A stretch of DNA of 5,299 nucleotides, from positions 9,696-14,994 of the forward strand of contig PLQY01000033.1 of the NCBI GenBank assembly GCA_003160265.1, given 5' to 3'. The DNA is from Peptococcaceae bacterium. Its GTDB lineage: Bacteria > Bacillota > DSM-12270 > Thermacetogeniales > Thermacetogeniaceae. Every line of letters begins with the position of its first letter. Positions within the stretch are counted from its first letter, which is position 1. Made by a program: the position numbers and the translations under genes. The notes under the pieces were generated by a model. The model made no database searches and was not told the origin of the DNA. It saw only the letters and a program-made list of their open reading frames with translations. Positions 1 through 5,298 of the stretch are shown here, one piece after another.

Positions 1-18
1 TGAGAGTTTTTGTCCCAT
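1..18 (-). CDS. spoVAD: Probable start of SpoVAD (partial)
   Basis: Six codons (MGQKLS) from an ATG at 18-16, nine bases after the spoVAC stop, running off the window edge. SpoVAD, the thiolase-fold dipicolinic-acid-binding partner, follows spoVAC in essentially all spore formers. A short basic N-terminus of this kind is compatible with it, but six residues cannot identify a protein. Only an AGG eight bases upstream serves as a ribosome binding site. The call rests on gene order. Confidence 0.5.
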
Positions 19-27
19 CCGGCTAGC

Positions 28-492
28 CTATCGGAGCAAGAAATAGCTGATCCCGATGAGGGCAGAAATCAGGAAGCCATAGACAAGAACGGGTCCTGCG
101 ATGGTGAACATCTTGGCTCCGATCCCAAAGACAAAGCCCTCCCGTCTGGCCTCCATGGCCGGCGCCACAATGGAGTTGGCAAACCCCGTGATGGGTACAA
201 TGGAGCCCGCTCCACCGTACTTCCCAATCTGATCGTAAACCCCAATACCCGTCAGAAAGGCCCCCAGAAAAACCATCGTGGCCGACGTGGCCGCCTGAGC
301 CTGCTGCTGCTCCAACCCCTGTCCCATATAGATCTGCAAGATGAACTGACCGATCAGACAAATGGTACCACCTACTAAAAATGCCAGAATGGCGTTTTTC
401 AAAAATGTATGCCTGGGCCTGATCTTGTTGATCAGTTCCTGGTATTCGGCCACTTCCAGTTGTTGCTCGCTAGAACCTGTTTTCTCGTTCAT
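28..492 (-). CDS. spoVAC: Stage V sporulation protein AC (SpoVAC)
   Basis: Integral inner-membrane protein of the forespore SpoVA complex, which imports dipicolinic acid during sporulation and releases it at germination; the Bacillus protein has been reported to act as a mechanosensitive channel. The 154 residues match the family (about 150). Landmarks: soluble N-terminus, RPRHTFLKNAILAF (25-38), first membrane span about 34-56, second about 71-88, the conserved TGIGVYDQIGKYGGAGSIVP (81-100), ITGFANSIVAPAMEARREGF (101-120), and a hydrophobic C-terminus of one or two spans (about 121-153). ATG 492 is preferred, with a weak GGTG eight bases upstream. GTG 501 would add three residues, and its nearest AGGA is too far away. 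spoVAA and spoVAB are absent, as is usual outside Bacillus. Probably co-transcribed with the dodecin-like gene and spoVAD, and likely sigma-G/sigma-F dependent. Confidence 0.95.
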   Translation of the reverse strand: MNEKTGSSEQQLEVAEYQELINKIRPRHTFLKNAILAFLVGGTICLIGQFILQIYMGQGLEQQQAQAATSATMVFLGAFLTGIGVYDQIGKYGGAGSIVPITGFANSIVAPAMEARREGFVFGIGAKMFTIAGPVLVYGFLISALIGISYFLLR

Positions 493-545
493 TATGTCCA
501 CACCGTTCAGGTTATATTCCTAACCCCGGGCTACATCACCAACAG

Positions 546-575
546 CAGAGGAGTACCTGCTCCGGTACTCCTCTG
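546..575 (-). repeat. Perfect 12-bp inverted repeat / hairpin
   Basis: CAGAGGAGTACC, six-base loop, GGTACTCCTCTG: a fully matched 12-pair stem starting 11 bases after the dodecin stop. On the minus-strand transcript no T tract follows (CTGTTGGTG), so it is not a standard intrinsic terminator. On the + strand the following bases (TATCATCTTTCTC) are only weakly T-rich. It may protect the 3' end of the dodecin message, pause polymerase to tune spoVAC expression, or be an RNase processing point. The left arm contains GAGGAG, but no start codon is placed to use it as a ribosome binding site. Confidence 0.85.
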
Positions 576-586
576 TATCATCTTTC

Positions 587-808
587 TCAGCGTCGCTTTT
601 CGCCACCGTTTTCGGCATAGGCTATTTTCACGTTTGCCTTGTACTCCACCACATCCCCGTTCTGCACATTGGCCGTAAAGTTCATGACCTCCACTCCGGT
701 GACCTGGTTGCCGGCCCTGGCGGCCTCTTTCACCGCCGACTTTACGGCATCCCTCCAACCGCTGGAGGACTCTCCCACCAACTCCGCCACTTTTACCTGC
801 AAAGCCAT
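587..808 (-). CDS. Dodecin-family small binding protein
   Basis: A 73-residue protein of the dodecin family (Pfam Dodecin), which assembles into hollow 12-subunit shells binding flavin, CoA or metal ions. Visible pattern: opening strand VKVAELVGESS (5-15), helix GWRDAVKSAVKEAAR (17-31), then the strands VTGVEVMNFTANV (36-48) and VVEYKANVKIAY (53-64). The flavin-stacking Trp of halobacterial and mycobacterial dodecins aligns with G38 and the partner Gln with K57, so classic flavin binding is doubtful. It more resembles the common bacterial Gly-type group, whose ligand is unclear. The start is uncertain: AGGAGG (816-811) is only two bases from ATG 808 but eight from an in-frame TTG at 802, which would give 71 residues. 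A forespore-type promoter lies upstream, a strong hairpin follows, and spoVAC is next, so a role in the forespore is inferred. Confidence 0.88.
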   Translation of the reverse strand: MALQVKVAELVGESSSGWRDAVKSAVKEAARAGNQVTGVEVMNFTANVQNGDVVEYKANVKIAYAENGGEKRR

Positions 809-832
809 CGCCTCCTGTCTGTATACTGTTCG

Positions 833-862
833 TATTATGTCCCCCCGGCAGGCAAATATACT
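833..862 (-). promoter_or_regulatory. Forespore (sigma-F/sigma-G) promoter candidate for the dodecin-like gene
   Basis: On the minus strand AGTATA (862-857), 14 bases, GGACATAATA (842-833). This agrees with the Bacillus sigma-F pattern (GYWTA ... GGnnAnAnTR at 14-16 bases) at every defined position. It also fits the sigma-G form (GHATR ... CATWMTA), with CATAATA as a full match at a spacing of 17. Transcription would start near 826, just before the AGGAGG at 816. It sits in the 74-base gap after sigF, so sigma-F could drive the next gene directly. The consensus is quoted from general knowledge; activity is inferred. Confidence 0.65.
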
Positions 863-882
863 AAACCACAAACCACCAACCG

Positions 883-1653
883 CTAAGTATCCAGGTGCTC
901 GCGCAGCCTGTTGACGGCCTGGCGCTCCAGCCGCGACACCTGAACCTGGGACAACCCGATCAGGGTGCCGATCTCGGCCTGGGTCTTGTCCTGAAAGAAC
1001 CGCAGCCAGATGATCTGCCGCTCCCTGGGCGAGAGGTTGGTAAAGGCCTGGCGCAGGGCGATTTGCTCAAACCAGGCCTCCTGGCCGTCCTCGTTCTTGA
1101 GGGAGTCGATAATACACAGCGGTTCGTTATCATTCTGAGATTGAGATACGGTTTCAAAGAGAGAGATGATCGGCTGGGCCGCCTCCAGGGCGGTGATTAC
1201 TTCATCTTTACCGCACTGCATCGCCTCAGCGATCTCGGCAATGGTCGGTTCACGTCCAAGGGCGCCGATCAGGTTTTCCCTCGCTCTCTTGACAAGAATT
1301 CCCTTCTCCTTCAGGGCGCGAGTCACCTTTACCGGGTTGTCATCCCGGAGAAATCTCCTGATCTCCCCGATGATCAGTGGGACGGCGTAGGTCGAAAACT
1401 TGACCCCGTATCCCGGATCAAAGTGATCGATCGCCTTGATCAGACCAATCGCTCCAACCTGAAACAGGTCGTCCTGGTCGTAGCCGCGCCCCTCGAAGCG
1501 CTTGACAATATTGAACACCAGCCGGAAATTGCTGTTTACCAGCTTCTCCCGGGCCTTATGATCTCCCTTGCGGGCTTTCGCCAACAGCTTGGACGTCTCC
1601 TTTTCGGAGAGCAGAGGGAAATTTGGCAGGCTCATCTCTTGTAGGGAAGCCAT
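883..1653 (-). CDS. sigF: RNA polymerase sigma factor sigma-F (SpoIIAC)
   Basis: First compartment-specific sigma factor of the forespore. The 256 residues match the family. Region 2 contains the core-binding DDLFQVGAIGLIKAIDHFD (61-79) and the -10 recognition segment KFSTYAVPLIIGEIRRFLRDD (85-105, with Y89 and R99-R100 as landmarks). Region 3 runs roughly 110-165. Region 4 ends with the -35 recognition helix-turn-helix, where TQAEIGTLIGLSQVQVSRLE spans 224-243. The start has GAGG (1663-1660) six bases upstream, overlapping the spoIIAB stop. The N-terminus (LPNFPLLSE) and RDDNPVKVTRAL resemble sigma-G as much as Bacillus sigma-F. The family assignment to sigma-F rests on its place directly after spoIIAA-spoIIAB; sigG normally follows spoIIGA/sigE. 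Probably held inactive by SpoIIAB until septation. Confidence 0.95.
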   Translation of the reverse strand: MASLQEMSLPNFPLLSEKETSKLLAKARKGDHKAREKLVNSNFRLVFNIVKRFEGRGYDQDDLFQVGAIGLIKAIDHFDPGYGVKFSTYAVPLIIGEIRRFLRDDNPVKVTRALKEKGILVKRARENLIGALGREPTIAEIAEAMQCGKDEVITALEAAQPIISLFETVSQSQNDNEPLCIIDSLKNEDGQEAWFEQIALRQAFTNLSPRERQIIWLRFFQDKTQAEIGTLIGLSQVQVSRLERQAVNRLREHLDT

Positions 1654-1661
1654 GATCGTCC

Positions 1662-2111
1662 TCAGTTTTTCACAAATTTATCAGCGTTCCCGTTTCCGGG
1701 CAGGGATTTGAGCAGCTTCACCCTCGTCCCCTTACCGACTTCAGTCCGGACATCCACTTCATCCATGAAAGACTTCATAAAGACAAAGCCCAGCCCCAAA
1801 CGCTCCGGGTCGCTCCCTGTCCCGGGCAGCATGGCCTGCTCCACATCCGGAATCCCCTTTCCGTCGTCCTCAACCACGATCTCAATGTCCTCATTGGAGA
1901 GCGAGGCTGAAAGCCGCACCGTTCCGGTCGTCGCTCCTTCGTATCCATGGATCATGGCATTGGATACGGCTTCTGATACCGCCACCTTGATCTCTTCCAG
2001 GTCACTGAGGTTGAAATCCACCCCGGACGCAAAGGCCGCCACCGCTACCCGGGCCAAACCGACATTTTCAGAACAGCTCAGAAATTCCAGCCTCATCTGA
2101 TTACGTATCAT
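1662..2111 (-). CDS. spoIIAB: Anti-sigma-F factor / SpoIIAA serine kinase SpoIIAB
   Basis: GHKL-fold protein that either holds sigma-F inactive or phosphorylates SpoIIAA, depending on ADP/ATP and partner. At 149 residues it is close to the Bacillus protein (146). The N box SEAVSNAMIHG (46-56) carries E47 and N51; the G1 box EDDGKGIPD (81-89) carries the nucleotide-contacting Asp (D82); the ATP lid leads to RLGLGF (104-109); GKGTRV (126-131) is the last conserved turn. R21 corresponds in position to the Arg near residue 20 used for sigma-factor contact in Bacillus. The start at 2111 has AGGTG nine bases upstream and gives the family-like opening MIRNQMRLEF; a start at 2165 would overlap spoIIAA and add unrelated sequence. 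Its stop codon overlaps the sigF ribosome binding site, suggesting translational coupling. Confidence 0.97.
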   Translation of the reverse strand: MIRNQMRLEFLSCSENVGLARVAVAAFASGVDFNLSDLEEIKVAVSEAVSNAMIHGYEGATTGTVRLSASLSNEDIEIVVEDDGKGIPDVEQAMLPGTGSDPERLGLGFVFMKSFMDEVDVRTEVGKGTRVKLLKSLPGNGNADKFVKN

Positions 2112-2127
2112 TAATGGCTCCACCTCT

Positions 2128-2466
2128 CTATCCAAGTTCCAGCATGGCCGAGGCACGATCGACAAAGAAAGGCATCAGGCGGTTCAGCCCGGAAATCTCC
2201 ATCACTTTCTTTATATTGGGAGGGGTACCGGAAATGGCTGCCCGGCCGCCGCTTTCCGATACCTTGCGATACCTTCCGAGGATCACGCCCAGGCCTGAAC
2301 TGTCAATAAAAGTCAGGCTTCCCAGGTCGAAGAGGAGGTGTTTCACTCCCTGGGCCCTGATCTGGCTATCGATGTCCCTCCGGGCATAATCTGCCGCATG
2401 GAGATCGAACTCCCCGTAGACCTTGACTATCAGGATGTTGCCCTCTTTCCGGATCTCATATCCCAT
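2128..2466 (-). CDS. spoIIAA: Anti-sigma-F factor antagonist SpoIIAA
   Basis: STAS-domain protein (112 residues; Bacillus 117). In its unphosphorylated form it binds SpoIIAB and frees sigma-F; SpoIIAB phosphorylates it and SpoIIE (not in this window) reactivates it. The phosphorylation loop is plain: FIDSSGLGVILGRY at 53-66, with S56 aligning with Ser58 of the Bacillus protein. The N-terminal beta strands and a C-terminal SGLNRLMPFF segment (92-101) follow the family pattern. ATG 2466 is chosen because AGGAGGGG (2478-2471) stands just before it. An in-frame start at 2523 would lie inside the candidate promoter and add 19 residues with no family resemblance. First gene of the three-gene spoIIA unit, 16 bases ahead of spoIIAB. 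Confidence 0.97.
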   Translation of the reverse strand: MGYEIRKEGNILIVKVYGEFDLHAADYARRDIDSQIRAQGVKHLLFDLGSLTFIDSSGLGVILGRYRKVSESGGRAAISGTPPNIKKVMEISGLNRLMPFFVDRASAMLELG

Positions 2467-2508
2467 GTCACCCCTCCTAGTTATTGGAACTGTTCTTGTA
2501 ATTGAAGT

Positions 2509-2533
2509 GTTCTCCATTGCCAAAAAAATTCCT
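2509..2533 (-). promoter_or_regulatory. Candidate sigma-H-type promoter of the spoIIA operon
   Basis: On the minus strand AGGAATT at 2533-2527 matches the -35 element of sigma-H promoters (RWAGGAxxT). GGAGAAC at 2515-2509 resembles the -10 (RnnGAAT) with one mismatch. Measured as AGGAATT-N13-AGAAC, the spacing is one base shorter than the usual 14. It lies between the dacF terminator and spoIIAA, where the Bacillus spoIIA sigma-H promoter is found. Transcription would start near 2502, giving a leader of roughly 35 bases. No Spo0A box (TGTCGAA) was spotted close by. Confidence 0.5.
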
Positions 2534-2549
2534 GCATAATAATGGAACT

Positions 2550-2571
2550 AAAAAAGCCCCCGAAGGGGCTT
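2550..2571 (-). terminator. Intrinsic terminator after dacF
   Basis: On the minus strand AAGCCCC, loop TTCG, GGGGCTT, running into a T tract: a seven-pair stem with a stable tetraloop of UUCG type, starting about two dozen bases after the dacF stop. It should end or attenuate dacF transcription and separate it from the spoIIA promoter just downstream. In Bacillus, readthrough from dacF into spoIIA occurs late, so partial leakage is plausible here too. Confidence 0.92.
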
Positions 2572-2594
2572 GATTTGCCGTTTCTCACCTGCCC

Positions 2595-3749
2595 TTACCT
2601 GGTCAGGGCGTGGAAGTTCTTATCAAACAGACGCCAGAAGCTACCCTTCGGCACATCCTCTTTGGCCTGAAGCACAACCGTTTCTACTACTTTGCCCTGC
2701 TCCAGCACCCTGGCCTCTCCCAGAGGAGAGCTCTTTTTCACCGGCGCCCTGACGATTTTCGGCAGTTTAACATCCAGGGTGGCTGCTCCTGTTTCCCCCT
2801 TCTTGATCAGGACGCCGATACTCCGGGGGGCGACCACCTCCACCTGATCCTGGGCGCCGCTGCCGACGCGCACCTTGCCCAGGACCTGGCCGGGCTGGGC
2901 TAGGGTTTGAAAGCCGTAATTGGCAAACGCCCAATTAAGAAGCTTGACGGATTCCTTGAAGTGCCCGCGGGTTTCAGGTACCCCGAACACACAGCAGATC
3001 AGGCGCAGGTCACCGCGCTTCACGGTCGATGCCAGGCAGTAGTTGGCTTCGGTCGTCCAGCCGGTCTTGAATCCATCGGCGCCGTCATACCACCAGAGCA
3101 GCTTATTGGTATTGTCCAGCTTTACCTTGCCGCCCCGTAACTCATAGTAGTGTTTGATCGAAGTCAGGCTGAGCATCTCCGGGTATTTGAGCGCATCCCG
3201 GCAGATCAGGGCCATGTCGTAGGCGCTGGTATAGTGGTCTTTGGCGGGAAGACCATGGCAATTGACAAAATGGGTGTCTTTGCAGCCCAGAGACCTGGCT
3301 TTCTCGTTGATCAGGGCGACATACGCCTGCTCACTGCCGGCAAGATGTTCGGCTACCGCAACACAGGCGTCGTTGGCCGAGCCGACCGCAATAGCGATCA
3401 TCATCTCCCGGAAGGTCATCGATTCACCCGGCTCCAGCCAGATCTCCGAGCCCCCCATCTCCCAGGACGACTCGCTGGCGACTATCCGGTCGTCCCAATT
3501 CACCTTGCCCTTATGCAGGGCATCCAAAGCCACCAGCAGCGTCAACACCTTGGTGACACTGGCGGGAGCCACCCGTTTGTGCGGCTCCTTCTCGTATAAG
3601 ATCTTGCCCGAATAAGCGTCCATAAGCACGGCAGAGACGGCGTCGGTCTCCAGAGCCGGCTCACTGCTCCAGGCTGCTGCCGGCAGCAACTGCAGCATGA
3701 ATGTCAAAACTACCGCCAGTACAATCAATTTTCGGTCAAAATAGCGCAC
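2595..3749 (-). CDS. dacF: Sporulation D-alanyl-D-alanine carboxypeptidase (DacF, PBP5-type)
   Basis: Serine peptidase (family S11) that removes the terminal D-Ala from peptidoglycan stem peptides; in Bacillus it helps set cross-linking of spore peptidoglycan. GTG at 3749 is the preferred start: AGGGGGG at 3764-3758 sits eight bases upstream, and the resulting N-terminus MRYFDRK followed by a hydrophobic run to about residue 22 and PAAAWS is a good signal peptide. The upstream in-frame ATG (3794) lacks a ribosome binding site and would add 15 residues ahead of the signal. In the 384-residue product the three active-site motifs are SVTK at 64-67, SAN at 124-126 and KTG at 228-230. A PBP5-type C-terminal beta domain spans roughly 278-367. 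The aromatic/basic end (FWRLFDKNFHALTR) could be a membrane-associating helix, as in other PBP5 proteins. Position just upstream of spoIIAA identifies it as dacF; an intrinsic terminator follows. Confidence 0.95.
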   Translation of the reverse strand: MRYFDRKLIVLAVVLTFMLQLLPAAAWSSEPALETDAVSAVLMDAYSGKILYEKEPHKRVAPASVTKVLTLLVALDALHKGKVNWDDRIVASESSWEMGGSEIWLEPGESMTFREMMIAIAVGSANDACVAVAEHLAGSEQAYVALINEKARSLGCKDTHFVNCHGLPAKDHYTSAYDMALICRDALKYPEMLSLTSIKHYYELRGGKVKLDNTNKLLWWYDGADGFKTGWTTEANYCLASTVKRGDLRLICCVFGVPETRGHFKESVKLLNWAFANYGFQTLAQPGQVLGKVRVGSGAQDQVEVVAPRSIGVLIKKGETGAATLDVKLPKIVRAPVKKSSPLGEARVLEQGKVVETVVLQAKEDVPKGSFWRLFDKNFHALTR

Positions 3750-3757
3750 TTTCTTGA

Positions 3758-3764
3758 CCCCCCT
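3758..3764 (-). promoter_or_regulatory. Ribosome binding site deciding the dacF start
   Basis: AGGGGGG eight bases before GTG 3749. The competing ATG at 3794 is preceded by TTTAGTTGAG, which has no useful Shine-Dalgarno match, so the GTG is chosen. Confidence 0.8.
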
Positions 3765-3903
3765 CGTCTGTTCTCCCAGTATTATTTGCAGCATCTCAAC
3801 TAAACAACCCAGGAACCCTTTTCCAAACGAGAGGTTAAGTCGTTATATTTGTAGTTTTTGCTTGTTAATCGAATGACCTTTCTATGGTATATACTTTGTT
3901 TTT

Positions 3904-3987
3904 CAGGTGCTTGAAGGTCTTAGAGATGCTGATGAAGGTCGTGTATTATCAACCGGGGAGGTGCTGGAGCAAATTGAAATGTGGTAG
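3904..3987 (+). pseudogene. Remnant of a type II antitoxin C-terminus (candidate)
   Basis: A 27-codon open stretch ends in TAG at 3985-3987, seven bases from the pdp stop and convergent with it. It reads (Q)VLEGLRDADEGRVLSTGE, then VLEQIEMW and stop. The pattern GL-x-DA-x-x-GRV-[LV]-S-x-x-EV is typical of the C-terminal toxin-binding tail of small antitoxins (RelB/ParD/CopG-like ribbon-helix-helix, or Phd-like). No start codon or N-terminal DNA-binding domain is present. The frame continues upstream only to 3877, with unrelated residues (PFYGIYFVF), and is closed by TGA at 3874. It is the only plausible + strand coding trace in the window. I infer a decayed or truncated toxin-antitoxin relic left by a past insertion. 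The family guess rests on pattern memory alone, and a chance open frame this short is possible. Confidence 0.45.
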
Positions 3988-3993
3988 GGATTG

Positions 3994-5298
3994 TCAGGAG
4001 ATGATCTCGTAGATCAGGGGAGGAATCTCAGGAGGGGTCTCTCCAATCGTAAAGGCTTCGGCAGTGCGCCTTTCAGCTTCCTGAAGATTGTTTTTCCGGT
4101 TCACGTGCAGCACCGCCAGGGCCTCCCCCGCCGCCACCCGGTCTCCCAGCTTCTTGTTCAGGGTAATGCCCACGGCAGGGTCCACCTGGTCTTCCTTTTG
4201 CATCCGCCCGGCGCCCAGCAGCAGGGACGCCCATCCCAGTTCATTGGCTTTGATGGCTTGAACATATCCGCTGCCGGCAGACCTCACCACCACCAGGGCC
4301 GCTGCCAGGGGAAGCAGATCGGGATTATCAACCACCGACGCCAGGCCTCCCTGGGCGGCGATGATCTCCCGCATCTTGGCCAACCCCGCTCCCTGCTGCA
4401 GCTTTCCGGCCAGCAAGTCGTAACCAGAGGCAGCGTCGGCAACCACCCCGCCGGCAATCAGCATCTGGGCGCCCAATTGCAGGCAGAGTTCCGTGAGGTC
4501 GGCAGGACCCCTGCCGGACAGGGTCAACAGCGCCTCTCGCACCTCCAGGGCGTTGCCGATCGCCAACCCCAGGGGCTGCTGCATGCTGCTGAGGACGGCC
4601 ACGGCGCTTCGGCCAAGTTCCCGTCCCAGGGCCACCATCATCTCCGCCAGCGCCCTGGCGCGATCCAGGTCTGCCATGAAACCTCCCGGACCCACCTTGA
4701 CGTCCAGCACGATCCGGTCCGCCCCTCCGGCGATCTTCTTGGACATGACACTGGCAGCGATCAGCGGCAGACACTCCACGGTTCCGGTGACATCCCGCAG
4801 GGCGTAGATCTTCTTGTCGGCCGGCACCAGATTGCCGGTCTGTCCGGCCAGGACGGCCCCGGTGCGGCGCGCCACTGACTTCAGGTCCGATACCGGCAGA
4901 TCGACCCGAAAACCGGGGATGCTCTCCAGCTTGTCCAGGGTGCCGCCGGTAAAACCCAGCGCCCGGCCCGACATCTTCACCACGGTGACACCGGCCGAGG
5001 CCACCAGCGGGACCAACACCAGGGTGGTCTTGTCGCCGACGCCTCCGGTGCTGTGTTTGTCCACCTTGATCCCCGGGAAAGAGGCCAGGTCGACCACGTC
5101 ACCGGTGTTGATGTATGACCTGGTCAGAGCCACAGTCTCCGCGAAGTTCAGACCCTTAAAAAACACCGCCATCAGGAAGGATGCCATCTGGTAATCGGGG
5201 ATTGACCCCCCGGTGTAGCCATCGACCATAAAGGCAATCTCTTCGGGCGACAGGCGTTGGCCGTCCCGTTTCTTGATGATCAGGTCCAGGGCATGCAT
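3994..5298 (-). CDS. pdp: Pyrimidine-nucleoside phosphorylase
   Basis: Reversible phosphorolysis of uridine, thymidine and deoxyuridine to the free base and (deoxy)ribose-1-phosphate; cytosolic pyrimidine salvage. The 434 residues match the usual family length (about 433) and all domains are present. Visible motifs: phosphate-binding KHSTGGVGD at 81-89 with the family's catalytic His at H82; the family signature SGRALGFTGGTLDKLE at 110-125; and base-binding R168, S183 and K187, which align with Arg171, Ser186 and Lys190 of E. coli DeoA. K108 sits where uridine-accepting Bacillus enzymes have Lys and thymidine-specific enzymes have Met or Leu, so Pdp is preferred over DeoA. One oddity is F116 where Bacillus and E. 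coli enzymes have His (GHTGGT). The ATG lies at the window edge, so its ribosome binding site cannot be seen. In Bacillus, drm and pupG precede dacF, so this is probably the last gene of a similar salvage cluster. No clear terminator follows it. Confidence 0.96.
   Translation of the reverse strand: MHALDLIIKKRDGQRLSPEEIAFMVDGYTGGSIPDYQMASFLMAVFFKGLNFAETVALTRSYINTGDVVDLASFPGIKVDKHSTGGVGDKTTLVLVPLVASAGVTVVKMSGRALGFTGGTLDKLESIPGFRVDLPVSDLKSVARRTGAVLAGQTGNLVPADKKIYALRDVTGTVECLPLIAASVMSKKIAGGADRIVLDVKVGPGGFMADLDRARALAEMMVALGRELGRSAVAVLSSMQQPLGLAIGNALEVREALLTLSGRGPADLTELCLQLGAQMLIAGGVVADAASGYDLLAGKLQQGAGLAKMREIIAAQGGLASVVDNPDLLPLAAALVVVRSAGSGYVQAIKANELGWASLLLGAGRMQKEDQVDPAVGITLNKKLGDRVAAGEALAVLHVNRKNNLQEAERRTAEAFTIGETPPEIPPLIYEIIS

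Larger units (their letters stand above)
3750..3993. other. Intergenic gap between pdp and dacF
   Basis: About 244 bases without a gene on the minus strand. The pdp-proximal part holds the antitoxin-like + strand remnant. The stretch 3841-3900 is strikingly AT-rich (17 G/C of 60 by count), unlike its GC-rich neighbours. The dacF ribosome binding site lies at the other end (3758-3764). A weak vegetative-type promoter might be read on the minus strand as TTAACA (3868-3863), 15 bases, TATAAC (3847-3842), but the spacer is short and I do not annotate it. No convincing forespore promoter or terminator was seen here. Confidence 0.7.

Noticed and set aside
493..545. Separate sigma-F/sigma-G promoter directly upstream of spoVAC
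   Set aside because: GGAATATAA resembles a -10 element but no properly spaced -35 is present; spoVAC is more simply read from the promoter before the dodecin-like gene.
863..876. Tandem heptamer (GTGGTTT twice on the minus strand) just after sigF
   Set aside because: Only two copies of seven bases; too short to treat as a meaningful repeat.
895..1644. Long + strand open frame opposite sigF (and similar ones opposite pdp and dacF)
   Set aside because: Antisense shadows of confident genes in GC-rich sequence; low-complexity compositions with no recognisable domains.
2467..2523. Longer SpoIIAA start at 2523
   Set aside because: It would overlap the candidate promoter, has no ribosome binding site, and adds 19 residues unlike the family; ATG 2466 has an excellent AGGAGGGG.
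3842..3868. Vegetative-type promoter TTAACA-N15-TATAAC upstream of dacF
   Set aside because: Each element has one mismatch and the spacer is two bases short in an AT-rich stretch, where such matches arise by chance.
3883..4011. Short + strand ATG frame (MVYTLFFRCLKVLEM...) over the pdp-dacF gap
   Set aside because: Out of frame with the antitoxin-like reading, no ribosome binding site, no family resemblance, and it runs into the pdp 3' end.
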